A DNA stretch of 64,000 bases, taken from contig JAFDDA010000026.1 of the NCBI GenBank assembly GCA_019311105.1, positions 1-64,000 of the forward strand, written 5' to 3'. Positions 42,038 to 51,500 of the stretch are shown here, in pieces (positions within the stretch are counted from its first letter, which is position 1; each line of letters starts with the position of its first letter). A program made the translations under genes and the position numbers. This DNA is from Deltaproteobacteria bacterium. GTDB lineage: Bacteria > Myxococcota_A > UBA9160 > JAFDDA01. A model generated the notes under the pieces. That model saw only the letters and a program-made list of their open reading frames with translations. It did not search any database and had not been told where the DNA came from.

Positions 42038-42475
42038 TCAAGGGGTTCCGGCCAGGACCCAGCGTGGGAGGGCGATCTCTTCGCTCACCCGGTCGAAAAC
42101 CACCCGGACCGGCGCACCGATCTCGACGGCGGCCGGGTCGACCTCCCCGATCCCACCGCCCTCCCGGGCCAGGAGGTTCCCGACGAGCCGAACGGTCGGC
42201 TCCTCGTCGAGGGCCACCGCGATCACGTTGTAGGGAGCGAGGTCGCTGAACTGCGGCAGCAGGGGCGGGTGCGGGACCACGAAGCTCCAGATCGTCCCGC
42301 GCCCGGAAACCACGGCCCACTCGGGTTCGCGATGCGGCGCGAAGGGGCTCACGACCCGCGGCGGGAAGAAGAGCCGCCCGCTCTCGGGGCAACGAGGGAT
42401 GCGCAGCTCTTGAGCGAGTGTGCCCTCCCAGAACGGCGCCGCCTCGGGCGGGATCGGCGGAAGAAGTGGATTCAT
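42038..42475 (-). CDS. DUF35 OB-fold protein with degenerate zinc ribbon, partner of the adjacent Ltp2-like gene
   Basis: 145 residues. The N-terminal helix (PPEAAPFWEGTLAQELRIPRC) and OB-fold (WAVVSGRGTIWSFVVPHPPL, NVIAVALDEEPTVRLVGNLL) match DUF35 proteins. The zinc ribbon normally has CxxC-x10-CxxC; here only the first Cys remains (RCPESGRLFFPPRVVSP), so it probably binds no zinc. It lies 8 bases after the Ltp2-like gene and should form a complex with it, holding the acyl-CoA. ATG 42475. The unusual ribbon sets it apart from the DUF35 protein at 4754-5158. Confidence 0.85.
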   Translation of the reverse strand: MNPLLPPIPPEAAPFWEGTLAQELRIPRCPESGRLFFPPRVVSPFAPHREPEWAVVSGRGTIWSFVVPHPPLLPQFSDLAPYNVIAVALDEEPTVRLVGNLLAREGGGIGEVDPAAVEIGAPVRVVFDRVSEEIALPRWVLAGTP

Positions 42476-42483
42476 GGCCTCAC

Positions 42484-43632
42484 TCACTTTCGCAAGATCA
42501 GGGCGGAAGTGGGCACGCCCTCCCCTGCCGTCACCAGGCACGACTCGGTGCCCGACGTCGCGACTTGGTTCGGCGACGTCCCGCGGATCTGCCGCACACC
42601 CTCGTTGATCAGATTGAAGCCGTGGACGTAGGCCTCCGAGAGCCCGCCCCCCGATGTGTTCACCGGCAGTCGCCCGCCGAGTTCGATGCCGCCGTCCTCG
42701 GTGAAGGCCGCGCCTTCTCCGCGCTCGCAGAAGCCGTAGCCCTCGAGGGAGAGCAGCACGAGGGGGCTGAAGGCGTCGTAGAACTGGGCCACGGGGATGT
42801 CCGCCGCCGCGAAATCGGATTGCCGGTAGAGCTGCTCGGCGCAGGCCCAGGCGGGGCCGCGCAGCGGATCCTCGCACCAATAGTTCACCATCGTCTGGTG
42901 CTGGCTCGGCAGGCCCTGGCCGAAGGCGTGGACGAAGGCCGGCGGCTGTCTGCAATCGCGCGCGCGGTCCGCCGCCACGAGCACGCAGGCCAGTGCGCCG
43001 TCGGTCTCGAGACAGTTGTCGAAGAGGCAGAGCGGCTCGGAGATCCAGCGTGCGGCCATGTAGTCCTCGCGCGTCATCGTGCGCTCGTGCATGACGGCTC
43101 GCGGGTTGGCGTTCGCCATCTTGCGGACCGCCAGTGCGACGTTGGCCAGGTGGTCGCGGGTCGCGCCGAACTCGTGCATGTAGCGACGCGTCAGCAGCGC
43201 GATCTCATCCACGGGCCGGAGCAGGCCGAAGGGTCGGGTCCACTGGGCGCCGGGCGTCGGGGCTACGGCCTGGCTCGCCCAGGGTCGCTGCCCCGAGCCG
43301 CGCTTGCGCGAACGCCAGGCCACCCCGACGCGGCACTGGCCCGCGGCGATGGCCATGGCCAGGTGCCCGACCGTGGCGGGCCCGGCGCCGCCGCCATAGC
43401 CGACCTGGCTGAAGAACGTGACGTCCCCGAGCCCCAGGTTTGCGGCGACCTCGACCTCATCGGTGGTTTCCATCGTGTACGAGGCGAGGCCGTCCACCTC
43501 GGACGGCGCGATCCCGGCGTCGTCGAGGGCGGCCAGAATGGCCTGGACCGCGAGCCGGGTCTCGGAGGGCTCTAGGCGCTTGGCGAACGGGGTCTCCCCG
43601 ATCCCTACGATGGCGGCGGCGTCCTTCAACAC
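42484..43632 (-). CDS. Lipid-transfer-type thiolase fold, Ltp2-like aldolase
   Basis: 382 residues from GTG 43632, with GGGAG 8 bases upstream and matching homologue starts (LKDAAAIVGIGETPF); GTG 43665 is a longer alternative. The thiolase fold is clear, but the nucleophilic Cys position reads VGYGGGAGPAT, with no Cys. Tyr285 (FYDAF) and Tyr335 (LSEAYVHG) are 50 residues apart, matching the spacing of the two catalytic tyrosines I recall for the actinobacterial steroid aldolase Ltp2 (Tyr294 and Tyr344). Together with the adjacent DUF35 gene this suggests retro-aldol cleavage of a side-chain hydroxyacyl-CoA rather than thiolysis. Confidence 0.85.
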   Translation of the reverse strand: MLKDAAAIVGIGETPFAKRLEPSETRLAVQAILAALDDAGIAPSEVDGLASYTMETTDEVEVAANLGLGDVTFFSQVGYGGGAGPATVGHLAMAIAAGQCRVGVAWRSRKRGSGQRPWASQAVAPTPGAQWTRPFGLLRPVDEIALLTRRYMHEFGATRDHLANVALAVRKMANANPRAVMHERTMTREDYMAARWISEPLCLFDNCLETDGALACVLVAADRARDCRQPPAFVHAFGQGLPSQHQTMVNYWCEDPLRGPAWACAEQLYRQSDFAAADIPVAQFYDAFSPLVLLSLEGYGFCERGEGAAFTEDGGIELGGRLPVNTSGGGLSEAYVHGFNLINEGVRQIRGTSPNQVATSGTESCLVTAGEGVPTSALILRK

Positions 43633-43757
43633 GCTTCGGGCTCCCAGCCGGCGGCCCCAGGCCACTCCGGCGGGCCATCATACGCCGGGTGGCTCGCCAC
43701 GCCGGGCCAAATTGATAGAGTCCCCTGGCCCGATCCACCGGGCGGAAGGACCCATAC

Positions 43758-45128
43758 TTGGACAGCCCAATCGAAGCCCACCAGCAACTCGACGCTCTGG
43801 GGTTCGCCTGGCGGATCGCCGCCACGCTCTTCTTCGTCTTGCTGAACGGCTTCTTCGTTGCCGCCGAGTTCGGGCTCGTCAAAGTCCGCCGCTCTTACAT
43901 CCATGCACAGGCCCGCGAGGGCAGCGCCGCCGGAAGGGCGGGCGAAAAGATTTTCGCCCGGCTCGATCACTACCTGTCCGCCTGCCAGCTGGGCATCACC
44001 ATGGCGAGCCTCGCACTCGGCGCGCTCGGTGAGCCCGCGGTGGTGGCCCTGCTGCTTGCCGTCGCACCGGAGCTCGGGATCCACGTCGACCCGAACAGCA
44101 CGGCCTTCCACGTCGTGGCCTTTGCCATCGCGTTCCTCGTGATCACGATGATGCACATGACGCTCGGCGAGCAGGCGCCGAAGATCTGGGCCCTGCATCG
44201 CCCCGAACAGAGCACCATGCGCTCTGCGGTGGCCCTCTACTGGTTCTCGCGAACCTTCACGCCCTTCATCTCGCTGGTGAACCGCGTCTCCAACTGGATG
44301 GTGCGGATGGTGGGCATCGAGGCTCCGAACCTCGAAGAAGGCACGCAGACGGCCTCGGAGCTGCGGGAGTCGATCGTCGCCTCGGCCCGTGCCGGGCACA
44401 TCAGCGAGCCCCAGTGGGAGATTGCCGAGCGTGTGCTGGAGCTTCGCGAGCTCGAGGCGCGCCACATTCTGGTGCCGCGCAACGACGCGTCCTTCCTATC
44501 GCTCCAGAACAGCACGGACGAGAACCTCGCCATCGTGGAGCAGACACGGCACTCGCGCTTCCCGTTGTGCGAGACGGATTTCGACTCGGTGATCGGTGTC
44601 GTCCACACGAAGGACTTCCTGCCGAACCTGCGGAGCGGCGCGGAGCTCGACCTTCGCAAGCTCGCGCGCGACCCGGTGATCGTGCCGGAGACCCAGCGCG
44701 TGTCGTTGATGATGCGGACGCTCCAAGAGAAGAAGCGCCACATGGCCATGACCGTCGACGAGCGCGGCACCTACACCGGGCTCGTCTTCCTGGAGGACGC
44801 GGTCGAGCGGATCGTCGGCTCCATCCAGGACGAGTTCGATGACGAAGCACCGCGTGCCGTGAAACTCGGGCCCGGCGAGCACCTGGTGAACGGCCAGCTC
44901 TCGCTGCCCGAGGCGGTTTCGCTCCTCGAGCTTCGCCTCGGCGATGCGGACGAAGACACCATCGGCGGCCACGTCGTGGCGCAGCTCGAGCGTCTCCCGG
45001 ACGTGAACGAGGAGCTGATCCTCGACCGCTACAAGGTGACGGTCGAGCAGGTCTCGGACCGACGGATCGAACTCCTGCGCTTCGAACGCCAGGCCACCGA
45101 GCCCCCGCCGGCGGACGACGAAGGCTGA
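43758..45128 (+). CDS. CNNM/CorC (hemolysin C-type) membrane protein
   Basis: 456 residues from a TTG at 43758. The DUF21/CNNM membrane domain has segments near residues 17-38 (IAATLFFVLLNGFFVAAEFGLV), 75-100 and 115-140 (VVAFAIAFLVITMMHMTLGE), with the family's conserved LGEQAPK. A CBS pair follows (HILVPRNDASFLSLQ; RHMAMTVDERGTYTGLVFLED), then the CorC/HlyC domain (HLVNGQLSLPEAVSLLELRLGD). The family transports or regulates divalent cations such as magnesium; old 'hemolysin' labels are misleading. Its 3' end is covered by a 33-base tandem repeat that also duplicates the stop codon. Confidence 0.9.
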   Translation: MDSPIEAHQQLDALGFAWRIAATLFFVLLNGFFVAAEFGLVKVRRSYIHAQAREGSAAGRAGEKIFARLDHYLSACQLGITMASLALGALGEPAVVALLLAVAPELGIHVDPNSTAFHVVAFAIAFLVITMMHMTLGEQAPKIWALHRPEQSTMRSAVALYWFSRTFTPFISLVNRVSNWMVRMVGIEAPNLEEGTQTASELRESIVASARAGHISEPQWEIAERVLELRELEARHILVPRNDASFLSLQNSTDENLAIVEQTRHSRFPLCETDFDSVIGVVHTKDFLPNLRSGAELDLRKLARDPVIVPETQRVSLMMRTLQEKKRHMAMTVDERGTYTGLVFLEDAVERIVGSIQDEFDDEAPRAVKLGPGEHLVNGQLSLPEAVSLLELRLGDADEDTIGGHVVAQLERLPDVNEELILDRYKVTVEQVSDRRIELLRFERQATEPPPADDEG

Positions 45129-45212
45129 GCCGCCCTCGCGCCGGTGGACAACGAAGGCTGAGCCGCCCTCGCGCCGGTGGACAACGAAGGCTGAGCCGCC
45201 CTCGAGCCGCGG
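45114..45212 (+). repeat. Tandem repeat, three 33-bp units over the stop codon of the CNNM gene
   Basis: Units at 45114-45146, 45147-45179 and 45180-45212 share the core GAAGGCTGAGCCGCCCTC. The first two differ by one base; the third diverges in its last bases. Each unit contains GGC TGA, so the gene's terminal codons and stop are repeated twice in the downstream region. Confidence 0.9.
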
Positions 45213-45236
45213 CCGCGCAAGGGGCCCGCCCAAAAC

Positions 45237-45250
45237 TGGAACACGTTTCA
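45237..45250. promoter_or_regulatory. KstR-like operator motif upstream of the nitronate monooxygenase-like gene
   Basis: TGGAACACGTTTCA fits the pattern TnnAACnnGTTnnA known for the TetR-type cholesterol-catabolism repressor KstR of mycobacteria and rhodococci. It lies 58 bases upstream of the ATG at 45309. A second match is at 52090-52103. Confidence 0.55.
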
Positions 45251-45308
45251 ATTTCGTGGTAAGCCTCTCGGCGCTCCGGCCCTCCTGCCGGACGCTCGGA
45301 GGTCTGCC

Positions 45309-46427
45309 ATGCGCACCGAACTCGCCGAACGACTGGGCATCGAGTTCCCCATCTTCGCCTTCACCCACTGCCGCGACGTGGTCGCCGCCGTCAGCAACGC
45401 CGGCGGGATCGGTGTGCTCGGCGCCGTCGGCTTCACCGCCGAGCAGCTCGAGGTCGAGCTGAGCTGGATCGACGAGCACACGGACAAGCCCTACGGCGTC
45501 GACATCGTCATCCCCGGCAAGTACGAGGGAAAGGGCGACGACCTCGATGCGGATGCGCTGGAAGAGAAGCTCCGCACGATGATCCCGGCCGAGCACCGCG
45601 AGTTCGCGAAGAAGCTGCTCGCTGAGCACGGCGTGCCCGAGCTTCCGCCCGAGGAGAAGCCGCGCGAGCTGCTCGGCTGGACGGCCGTGACCGCTGGGCC
45701 CCAGATCGAGACCGCCCTCAAGCACGACAAGGTGCGGCTCATCGCGAACGCGCTCGGCACACCGCCCGAGGACGTGGTGAAGGAGATCCAGGATGCAGGT
45801 CGCCTCGTCGGCGCCCTCTGCGGCAGCCCGCGCCACGCGCTGCACCACGTCGAGGCCGGCCTCGACTTCATCATCGCCCAGGGCACCGAGGGCGGCGGCC
45901 ACACGGGCGAGATCGGGAGCATGGTCCTGTGGCCCCAGGTGATCGAGGCCGTGAGCCCGATCCCGGTACTCGCCGCGGGCGGCATCCACAGCGGAAAGCA
46001 GATGGCTGCGGCGCTGGCCATGGGCTGCCAGGGCATCTGGACGGGTTCGATCTGGCTGACCGTCGAAGAGGCCGAGGCCGCCCCCGAAGAGAAGCAGAGC
46101 TATCTCGACGCCGGCAGCCACGACGCCGTGCGCTCCCGCTCCTGGACGGGGAAGCCCTGCCGCATGCTGCGCAACGACTGGACCCAGGCCTGGGGCGACG
46201 ACGACACGCCCGACCCGCTCGGCATGCCGCTGCAGTTCATGGTCACGTCGGAGGCGGTCTCGCGGACGCACCGCTACGCCGCGAAGTCCCAGAAGGTCGC
46301 GTTCAACCCGGTCGGCCAGGTCGTGGGCGCCATGAACGAGGTCACGCCCGTTCGCGAGGTGATCCAGAACTTCGTCGAGGAATACGTCGACGCGCTGGAG
46401 CACCTCAACTCAATCATGCCCGAGTAG
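45309..46427 (+). CDS. NAD(P)H-dependent flavin oxidoreductase / nitronate monooxygenase family
   Basis: 372 residues forming an FMN-binding TIM barrel. Motifs are IFAFTHCRDVVAAVSNAGGIG at the start, FIIAQGTEGGGHTGEIGSM near 193-211, PVLAAGGIHSGKQMAAALAM near 222 and GCQGIWTGSIWL near 242. The phosphate-binding AAGGI and GTEGGGH segments are standard for the family. Actinobacterial relatives next to steroid genes act as flavin-dependent enoyl or dienoyl reductases (for example IpdC-like), so that role is plausible here. A KstR-like site precedes it. ATG 45309 has GGAGG upstream. Confidence 0.88.
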   Translation: MRTELAERLGIEFPIFAFTHCRDVVAAVSNAGGIGVLGAVGFTAEQLEVELSWIDEHTDKPYGVDIVIPGKYEGKGDDLDADALEEKLRTMIPAEHREFAKKLLAEHGVPELPPEEKPRELLGWTAVTAGPQIETALKHDKVRLIANALGTPPEDVVKEIQDAGRLVGALCGSPRHALHHVEAGLDFIIAQGTEGGGHTGEIGSMVLWPQVIEAVSPIPVLAAGGIHSGKQMAAALAMGCQGIWTGSIWLTVEEAEAAPEEKQSYLDAGSHDAVRSRSWTGKPCRMLRNDWTQAWGDDDTPDPLGMPLQFMVTSEAVSRTHRYAAKSQKVAFNPVGQVVGAMNEVTPVREVIQNFVEEYVDALEHLNSIMPE

Positions 46428-46547
46428 CGACGGGCGGCGGGCGGTTGACAGAGGCCATCCCGAAACCGCACGCTGGGCGGCGAGGGGCTGAAGCTGGGTA
46501 CTCCGGGAATCGATGAAGAACGCGTCGGCCGTTTCCTGCGCGAGCAC

Positions 46548-47543
46548 GTGCCGGGGGCCGAAGGGCCGTTCCGGTTCGAGCTGATCGCAGGGGGGCGCTC
46601 GAACCTCACCTATCGCGTGCGCGACGGCGACCAGACCTTCGTGCTGCGCCGCCCGCCCCTCGGCCACGTCCTTCCCACGGCCCACGACATGCGTCGCGAG
46701 CACCGCGTGCTCTCCGCCCTCGCCGGCACCGATGTCCCCGTGCCGCGCACGCTCGCCCTCTGCGAAGACCCGGAGGTGAACGAGCAGGTCTTCTACGTCA
46801 TGGAAGATCGGCCCGGCGTCATCCTCGGGTTCGGTTTCGACGAGGCCTTCGCACCCACCGCCGCCGAGCGCCACGCCATCGGCATCACCCTGGCCACGAC
46901 CCTGGCGAAACTCCACGCGGTCGACCCGGCCGAGGTCGGGCTCGCCGAGTTCGGCCGCCCTGCGGGCTACATCGAACGCCAGGTGCGCCGCTGGGCGAAA
47001 CAGTGGGAGGGCAACTGCACGAGCCCGCTGCCCGTGATCGACGAGCTGCTCGCGCGCCTCGCCGGCGCCCTGCCCGAATCGTCGGGCGCCGCCATCGTGC
47101 ACGGCGACTACCGGCTTGGAAACCTGGCCCTCGACCCCAACGACCCCGGCCGTATTCTCGCGATCTTCGACTGGGAGATGGCGACCCTCGGCGACCCGCT
47201 CGCCGACCTCGGCTACACGCTCATGTATTGGATCGAGGAGGGCGAGACCGACGACGTCGGCTCCGGCGCGCCCACGGCACGGCCGGGCTTCGCGACCCGC
47301 GAGGAGATCGTCGCCACCTACGCCGCCGAAAGCGGGCGAGCGGTCGAAGCGACGGACTTCTATCTCGTGCTGGCCCTGACCAAGCTCGCGGTCATCGCCG
47401 AAGGGATCTACAAACGCTTCCAGATGGGCAAGACCGTGGGCGACGACATGGCCGAAGTGTTTCGCGCGACCCCGGTGATGGCGGCGCGTGCCCTCGCCGT
47501 CGCCGATGCGTCGGACGACCCGCGGCTGCGAGGCGTGCGATGA
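46548..47543 (+). CDS. Phosphotransferase family protein (APH / ACAD10-11-like kinase)
   Basis: 331 residues as read from GTG 46548. The kinase-like fold shows FELIAGGRSNLTYRV near residue 10, FVLRRPPLGHVLPTAHDMRREH near 30, the catalytic HGDYRLGN near 185 and FDWEMATLGDPLADLGY near 206. Such proteins phosphorylate hydroxyls of small molecules; ACAD10/11 kinase domains phosphorylate 4-hydroxyacyl-CoA. The frame is open upstream and encodes GIDEERVGRFLREH, a conserved N-terminal helix, but it has no usual start codon there. The true start may use a rare codon or be hidden by a frameshift near 46480-46500 from TTG 46445. It is coupled to the next gene by ATGA. Confidence 0.85.
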   Translation: MPGAEGPFRFELIAGGRSNLTYRVRDGDQTFVLRRPPLGHVLPTAHDMRREHRVLSALAGTDVPVPRTLALCEDPEVNEQVFYVMEDRPGVILGFGFDEAFAPTAAERHAIGITLATTLAKLHAVDPAEVGLAEFGRPAGYIERQVRRWAKQWEGNCTSPLPVIDELLARLAGALPESSGAAIVHGDYRLGNLALDPNDPGRILAIFDWEMATLGDPLADLGYTLMYWIEEGETDDVGSGAPTARPGFATREEIVATYAAESGRAVEATDFYLVLALTKLAVIAEGIYKRFQMGKTVGDDMAEVFRATPVMAARALAVADASDDPRLRGVR

Positions 47544-48559
47544 TCCGCGCGACCTTGGCGGGCGTGCTGGTGCTCGGACTCACCGCGTGCCCAGCCCCGC
47601 CCACACCGCCGCCCGCCGGCCCCATCACCGACGCCCTGCGCGACCGGGCCCTGCGCGAAGCCGAAGTCTGGCACCCGATCGACACGGCAGGGCTCGACGT
47701 GCATTCCGGCCCGCCCGGTTCGCGCGCCCCCGACATCACGGTCGATTGCACCTTCGTCGTCCCGCACTCGCCGCCCGGCGGCAAGACCCCGAAGTTCCTC
47801 TGCCGCCTCGCCGACGGCAGCCTGATCAAGGTGAAGTACGGCCCGGACAACATGGAGGTCCACGGCGAGATCTTCGGGAGCCGGCTCCTCTGGCTGTTGG
47901 GCTTCTACAGCGATCGCATCGACCCCGTGCGGGTACGTTGCCGAGGCTGCCCCGAAGACCCGTGGGATTTCCTGCAGGGCCTCGACCCGTCCGACCCGCG
48001 CCCGCCCCCGCCGAGCGAGACCGTGCTCGAGTTCTCGCCCGCATCCACCGAGAGCTACTTCGGTGCGCGCATCGAAGCGCACGCAGGCCAGGGCCTCGCA
48101 TGGCCCGCGCTGCTCGCCACACGCTCGAACTACCCCGGGCAAGCGGCGACGCAAAGCTTGCATCGCGAGGCGCTCACCCTGCTCGCCGCCTTCCTCGGCC
48201 ACGGCGACAGCAAGCCCGGAAACCAGACTCTCGCCTGTCACCCCGACGGGGGCACGCCCTCGCGCTGCAAACGCTCGGTCGCCTACATCGGCGACCTGGG
48301 TTCGATCCTCGGGAACGGCGGCAAGTACCGGATGTCCAAGGTCGACATCGAGGCCTGGGAGGACGCGCCGGTCTGGGCCGAAGACGCGCCGTGCAGCGCC
48401 CACTTCCGAACGCACCGCCTGGGCACGCTCTTCGACACGCCGATCTCCGAGCCCGCCCGCGCCTTCCTGGCCGCCCGACTCTCCGCGGCGAGCGATGCGC
48501 AGATTCGGGAACTCTTCGCAGTGGCAGGGCTCGACGGCCTCGGCTGCCCGGGCGCCTGA
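47540..48559 (+). CDS. Lipoprotein with a kinase-like fold signature, function unknown
   Basis: 339 residues. Lipoprotein signal ATLAGVLVLGLTAC (Cys17) followed by a Pro-rich linker. A domain then shows an ordered kinase-like set: GSLIKVKYG (Lys97 or 99), MEVHGEIFGSRLLWLLGF (Glu110), HGDSKPGNQTL (Asp223, Asn228) and YIGDLGSIL (Asp252), which parallels K-E-HxDxxxxN-DxG of protein and small-molecule kinases. Paired cysteines (CRGCP; LAC with SRC) suggest disulfides outside the cytoplasm. The fold call is mine from motif order, and no family name comes to mind. It overlaps the phosphotransferase gene by ATGA. Confidence 0.65.
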   Translation: MIRATLAGVLVLGLTACPAPPTPPPAGPITDALRDRALREAEVWHPIDTAGLDVHSGPPGSRAPDITVDCTFVVPHSPPGGKTPKFLCRLADGSLIKVKYGPDNMEVHGEIFGSRLLWLLGFYSDRIDPVRVRCRGCPEDPWDFLQGLDPSDPRPPPPSETVLEFSPASTESYFGARIEAHAGQGLAWPALLATRSNYPGQAATQSLHREALTLLAAFLGHGDSKPGNQTLACHPDGGTPSRCKRSVAYIGDLGSILGNGGKYRMSKVDIEAWEDAPVWAEDAPCSAHFRTHRLGTLFDTPISEPARAFLAARLSAASDAQIRELFAVAGLDGLGCPGA

Positions 48560-48562
48560 CGG

Positions 48563-51500
48563 TCAGGAACGGAAGGCTTCGAGGAGCTCGGCCTCTCGCG
48601 CTCGGGCGTCCGCGAGGTGCTCTTCCTTCACCAAGCCGAAGCCACGGATGTGTTCGGGGATGCTCGCGATCTCGACGGCGAGGGTGTGGTTCAGCGGCGT
48701 GAGCGCGGACAGCAACTCGTCAATGCGGGCCTCGTACTCGCCGACCAGCCGCTGCTCGACCTTGCGATGTTCGTTTCGGAACGGGTCGAGGGGCGTGCCG
48801 CGCAGGAACTTGAACTTCGCCATCACCGCGAGCACGCGAAGGAACCATGGCCCGAGGTCCCACTTCTTCATGCGACCCGTCAGGGGGTCGGCGCGGTTCA
48901 GGAAGCGCTCGATGAACGGAAGGTGTTGCGGGTTGAAGTGGAGCGTGAGCTTCGGGTCGCCGTCGAACTCGCGTTTCACCTGGGCCGCGAAGCCACCATC
49001 GGTGTAGAGCCGCGCCACCTCGTACTCGTCCTTCCAAGCCAGAAGCTTCGCGTAGTAGCGCGCGACGGCGCGCGCGAGGGCGTCGCTCCCGGGCACGACG
49101 TTGCCCTCGCGCGTTGCGACGCGGTCGACGAGCGCCCGGTGACGTCGGGCGAGGCGGGGGTTCTGGTAGGCGGTGAGATGCGCCGCGCGGTGGGCGAGGA
49201 TCTCCTCCAGAGTCTCGACGGGCTGGACGTCGTGCCCGCGCAGGCCGGCCGCTGCGGCAGACTCCACGGCCGCGCGGTCGTGGGCGAGCAGACGGCCCCA
49301 TGCCAGGGCGCGCCGGTTCATCGCGACGGCGCGCCCGTTCAGTTCGATGGCGCGTTCGAGGGCTCCGAGCGAGACGGGCAGGCGCCCGAGCTGGAACGCA
49401 TAGCCGAGCAGGAACAGATTCGTCGCGATCGCGTCGCCCATGAGAGCCGTCGCGAGCTGCGAAGCCTGCAGGAAGTGGCAGCTCTCTTCGCCGGCGATGC
49501 CCGCGATGGCGGCCTCCATGTCGGCGGACGAGAGATCGAGGTCGGGGTTGCTGGCGAAGTCCGACGTCGGCGCGACGTGGGTGTTCACCACGGCCGTGGT
49601 GCGGCCCTTCCCCATGCGCGAGAGCCCGTCGAGGCCGGTGGTCACCACGATGTCGGAGCCGATCACGAGGTCGGCCTTGCCGGCGGGGATGCGCGTGGCG
49701 TGGATCGCACCCGCCTCGTTGGCGATGCGGACGTGGCTCGAGACGGGGCCGTTCTTCTGGGCAAGGCCCGTGACGTCGAGCTCCGACGTCCCCTTGCCCT
49801 CGATGTGCGCGGCCATCGCCACGATCGCGCCTACGGTCACGACCCCGCCGCCGCCGATCCCCATCACCAACACGTTGAAGGGTCGGTCGGTGTCGACCGT
49901 CGGCGGCAGAGGCAACGCATCGAAACGTCCGCCCGCCTCCACGGCTTCGCCGCCCGCCTTGCGCAGCACACCCCCCTCGACGCTGACGAAGCTCGGGCAG
50001 TAGCCCTTCACGCACGAGTAGTCCTTGTTGCAGGACGACTGGTGGATGCGACGTTTGCGTCCGAAGGCGGTTTCGACGGGCTCGATGGAGATACAGTTGC
50101 TCTGGACGCTGCAGTCCCCGCAGCCCTCGCAGACCGCCTCGTTGATGACGATGCGGCGATCCGGGTCGGGGAAGGACCCACGCTTGCGCAAACGGCGGGC
50201 CTCGGCGGCGCAGGTCTGGTCGTAGACGATGGCGGTGACGCCCGCGACGCCGCGCAACCGCTGTTGCACGCGGTCGAGCCCGTCCCGGTGTTCGACGTCG
50301 ACGCCGCCCGGGATCGCGCCGGCCGCGTACTTGCCGGGCTCGTTGGTGACGACGACGATCTGCCCCACGCCCTCGGCCTGGAGCTGGCGGACGATCTCGG
50401 GCACGGTGATCTCGCCTTCGAGCCGCTCGCCCTCGATGGGCTGCCCGCCGGTCATCGCGACCGCGCCGTTGACGAGGATCTTGTACGTGATGTTCACGCC
50501 GGCGGTCACGGCCTGACGGATGGCGAGCAGGCCGGAGTGGAAGTAGGTCCCGTCGCCGAGGTTCTGGAAGATGTGCTCAGTGTCGGTGAAGGGCGCCATC
50601 CCGACCCAGTTCGCGCCTTCGCCGCCCATCTGGGTCACGGCCAGGGTGTTGCGGCCGGGCGTCCAGACCGCCATCCCGTGGCAACCGATGCCGCCGAGTG
50701 CGAGCGAATCGTCGGGGACCACCGTCGAGGAGTTGTGCGGGCAACCCGAACAGAACGCCGGGAGTCGCATGAGCGCCGCGGACGGGGGCGTGACGGCTTC
50801 GGGCGCCGGTGCGAGCTGCGCGGAGATGTCGGGTGCACGGCGTGCGAGCCAGCTGCGCAGCAGCTCGGCCACCAGCCCCGGGGCGAGCTCGCCCTCGGCC
50901 GGCACGAAGGGCGCGCCGCTCTCGTCGACCTTTCCCAGCAGCCGCGGCCGCTCGCTCGAGTTGTAGAGCAACCGGGCGAGTTGATCCTCGATGATGGGTC
51001 GCTTCTCCTCGATGACGAGCAGATCTTCGAGCCCCGAGGCGAAACCCGCGATCCCTTCGGGCTCGAGGGGCCAGGTGAGCGCGACCTTGTAGACCTCGAG
51101 GCCGATCTCACGCGCACGCGCTTCGTCGATGCCCAGGTCTTCGAGCGCTTGACGCACATCGAGGTAGGCCTTGCCGGCGGTGACGATGCCGAGGCGGCGC
51201 CTTCCGCCCGCGCCGAAGGCAACCTTGTCGATCCCGTTGGCGCGCGCAAAGGCTTGCACCGCCGGGAGCCGCTGCTGATAGAGGCGCTGCTCGACGGGCA
51301 ACGGGTAGTTCTCCCAGGCGATGTGGAGGCCACCCTCGGGCAGTTCATGGTCGTCGGGCACCACGATCTGGAGCCGCTCGGGCCCGACCTCCACGGAAGC
51401 CGCGCTGTCGACCGTGTCGGTCAGGCACTTGAATCCGACCCACACACCCGCGTAGCGCGACAGGGCGAAGCCGAACAGGCCGAGGTCGAGATACTCCTGG

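Noticed and set aside
44496-46403. Long minus-strand frame with an RREGGSAFVVH repeat
   Set aside because: It is the antisense reading of the 33-bp tandem repeat and of the CNNM and nitronate monooxygenase genes.
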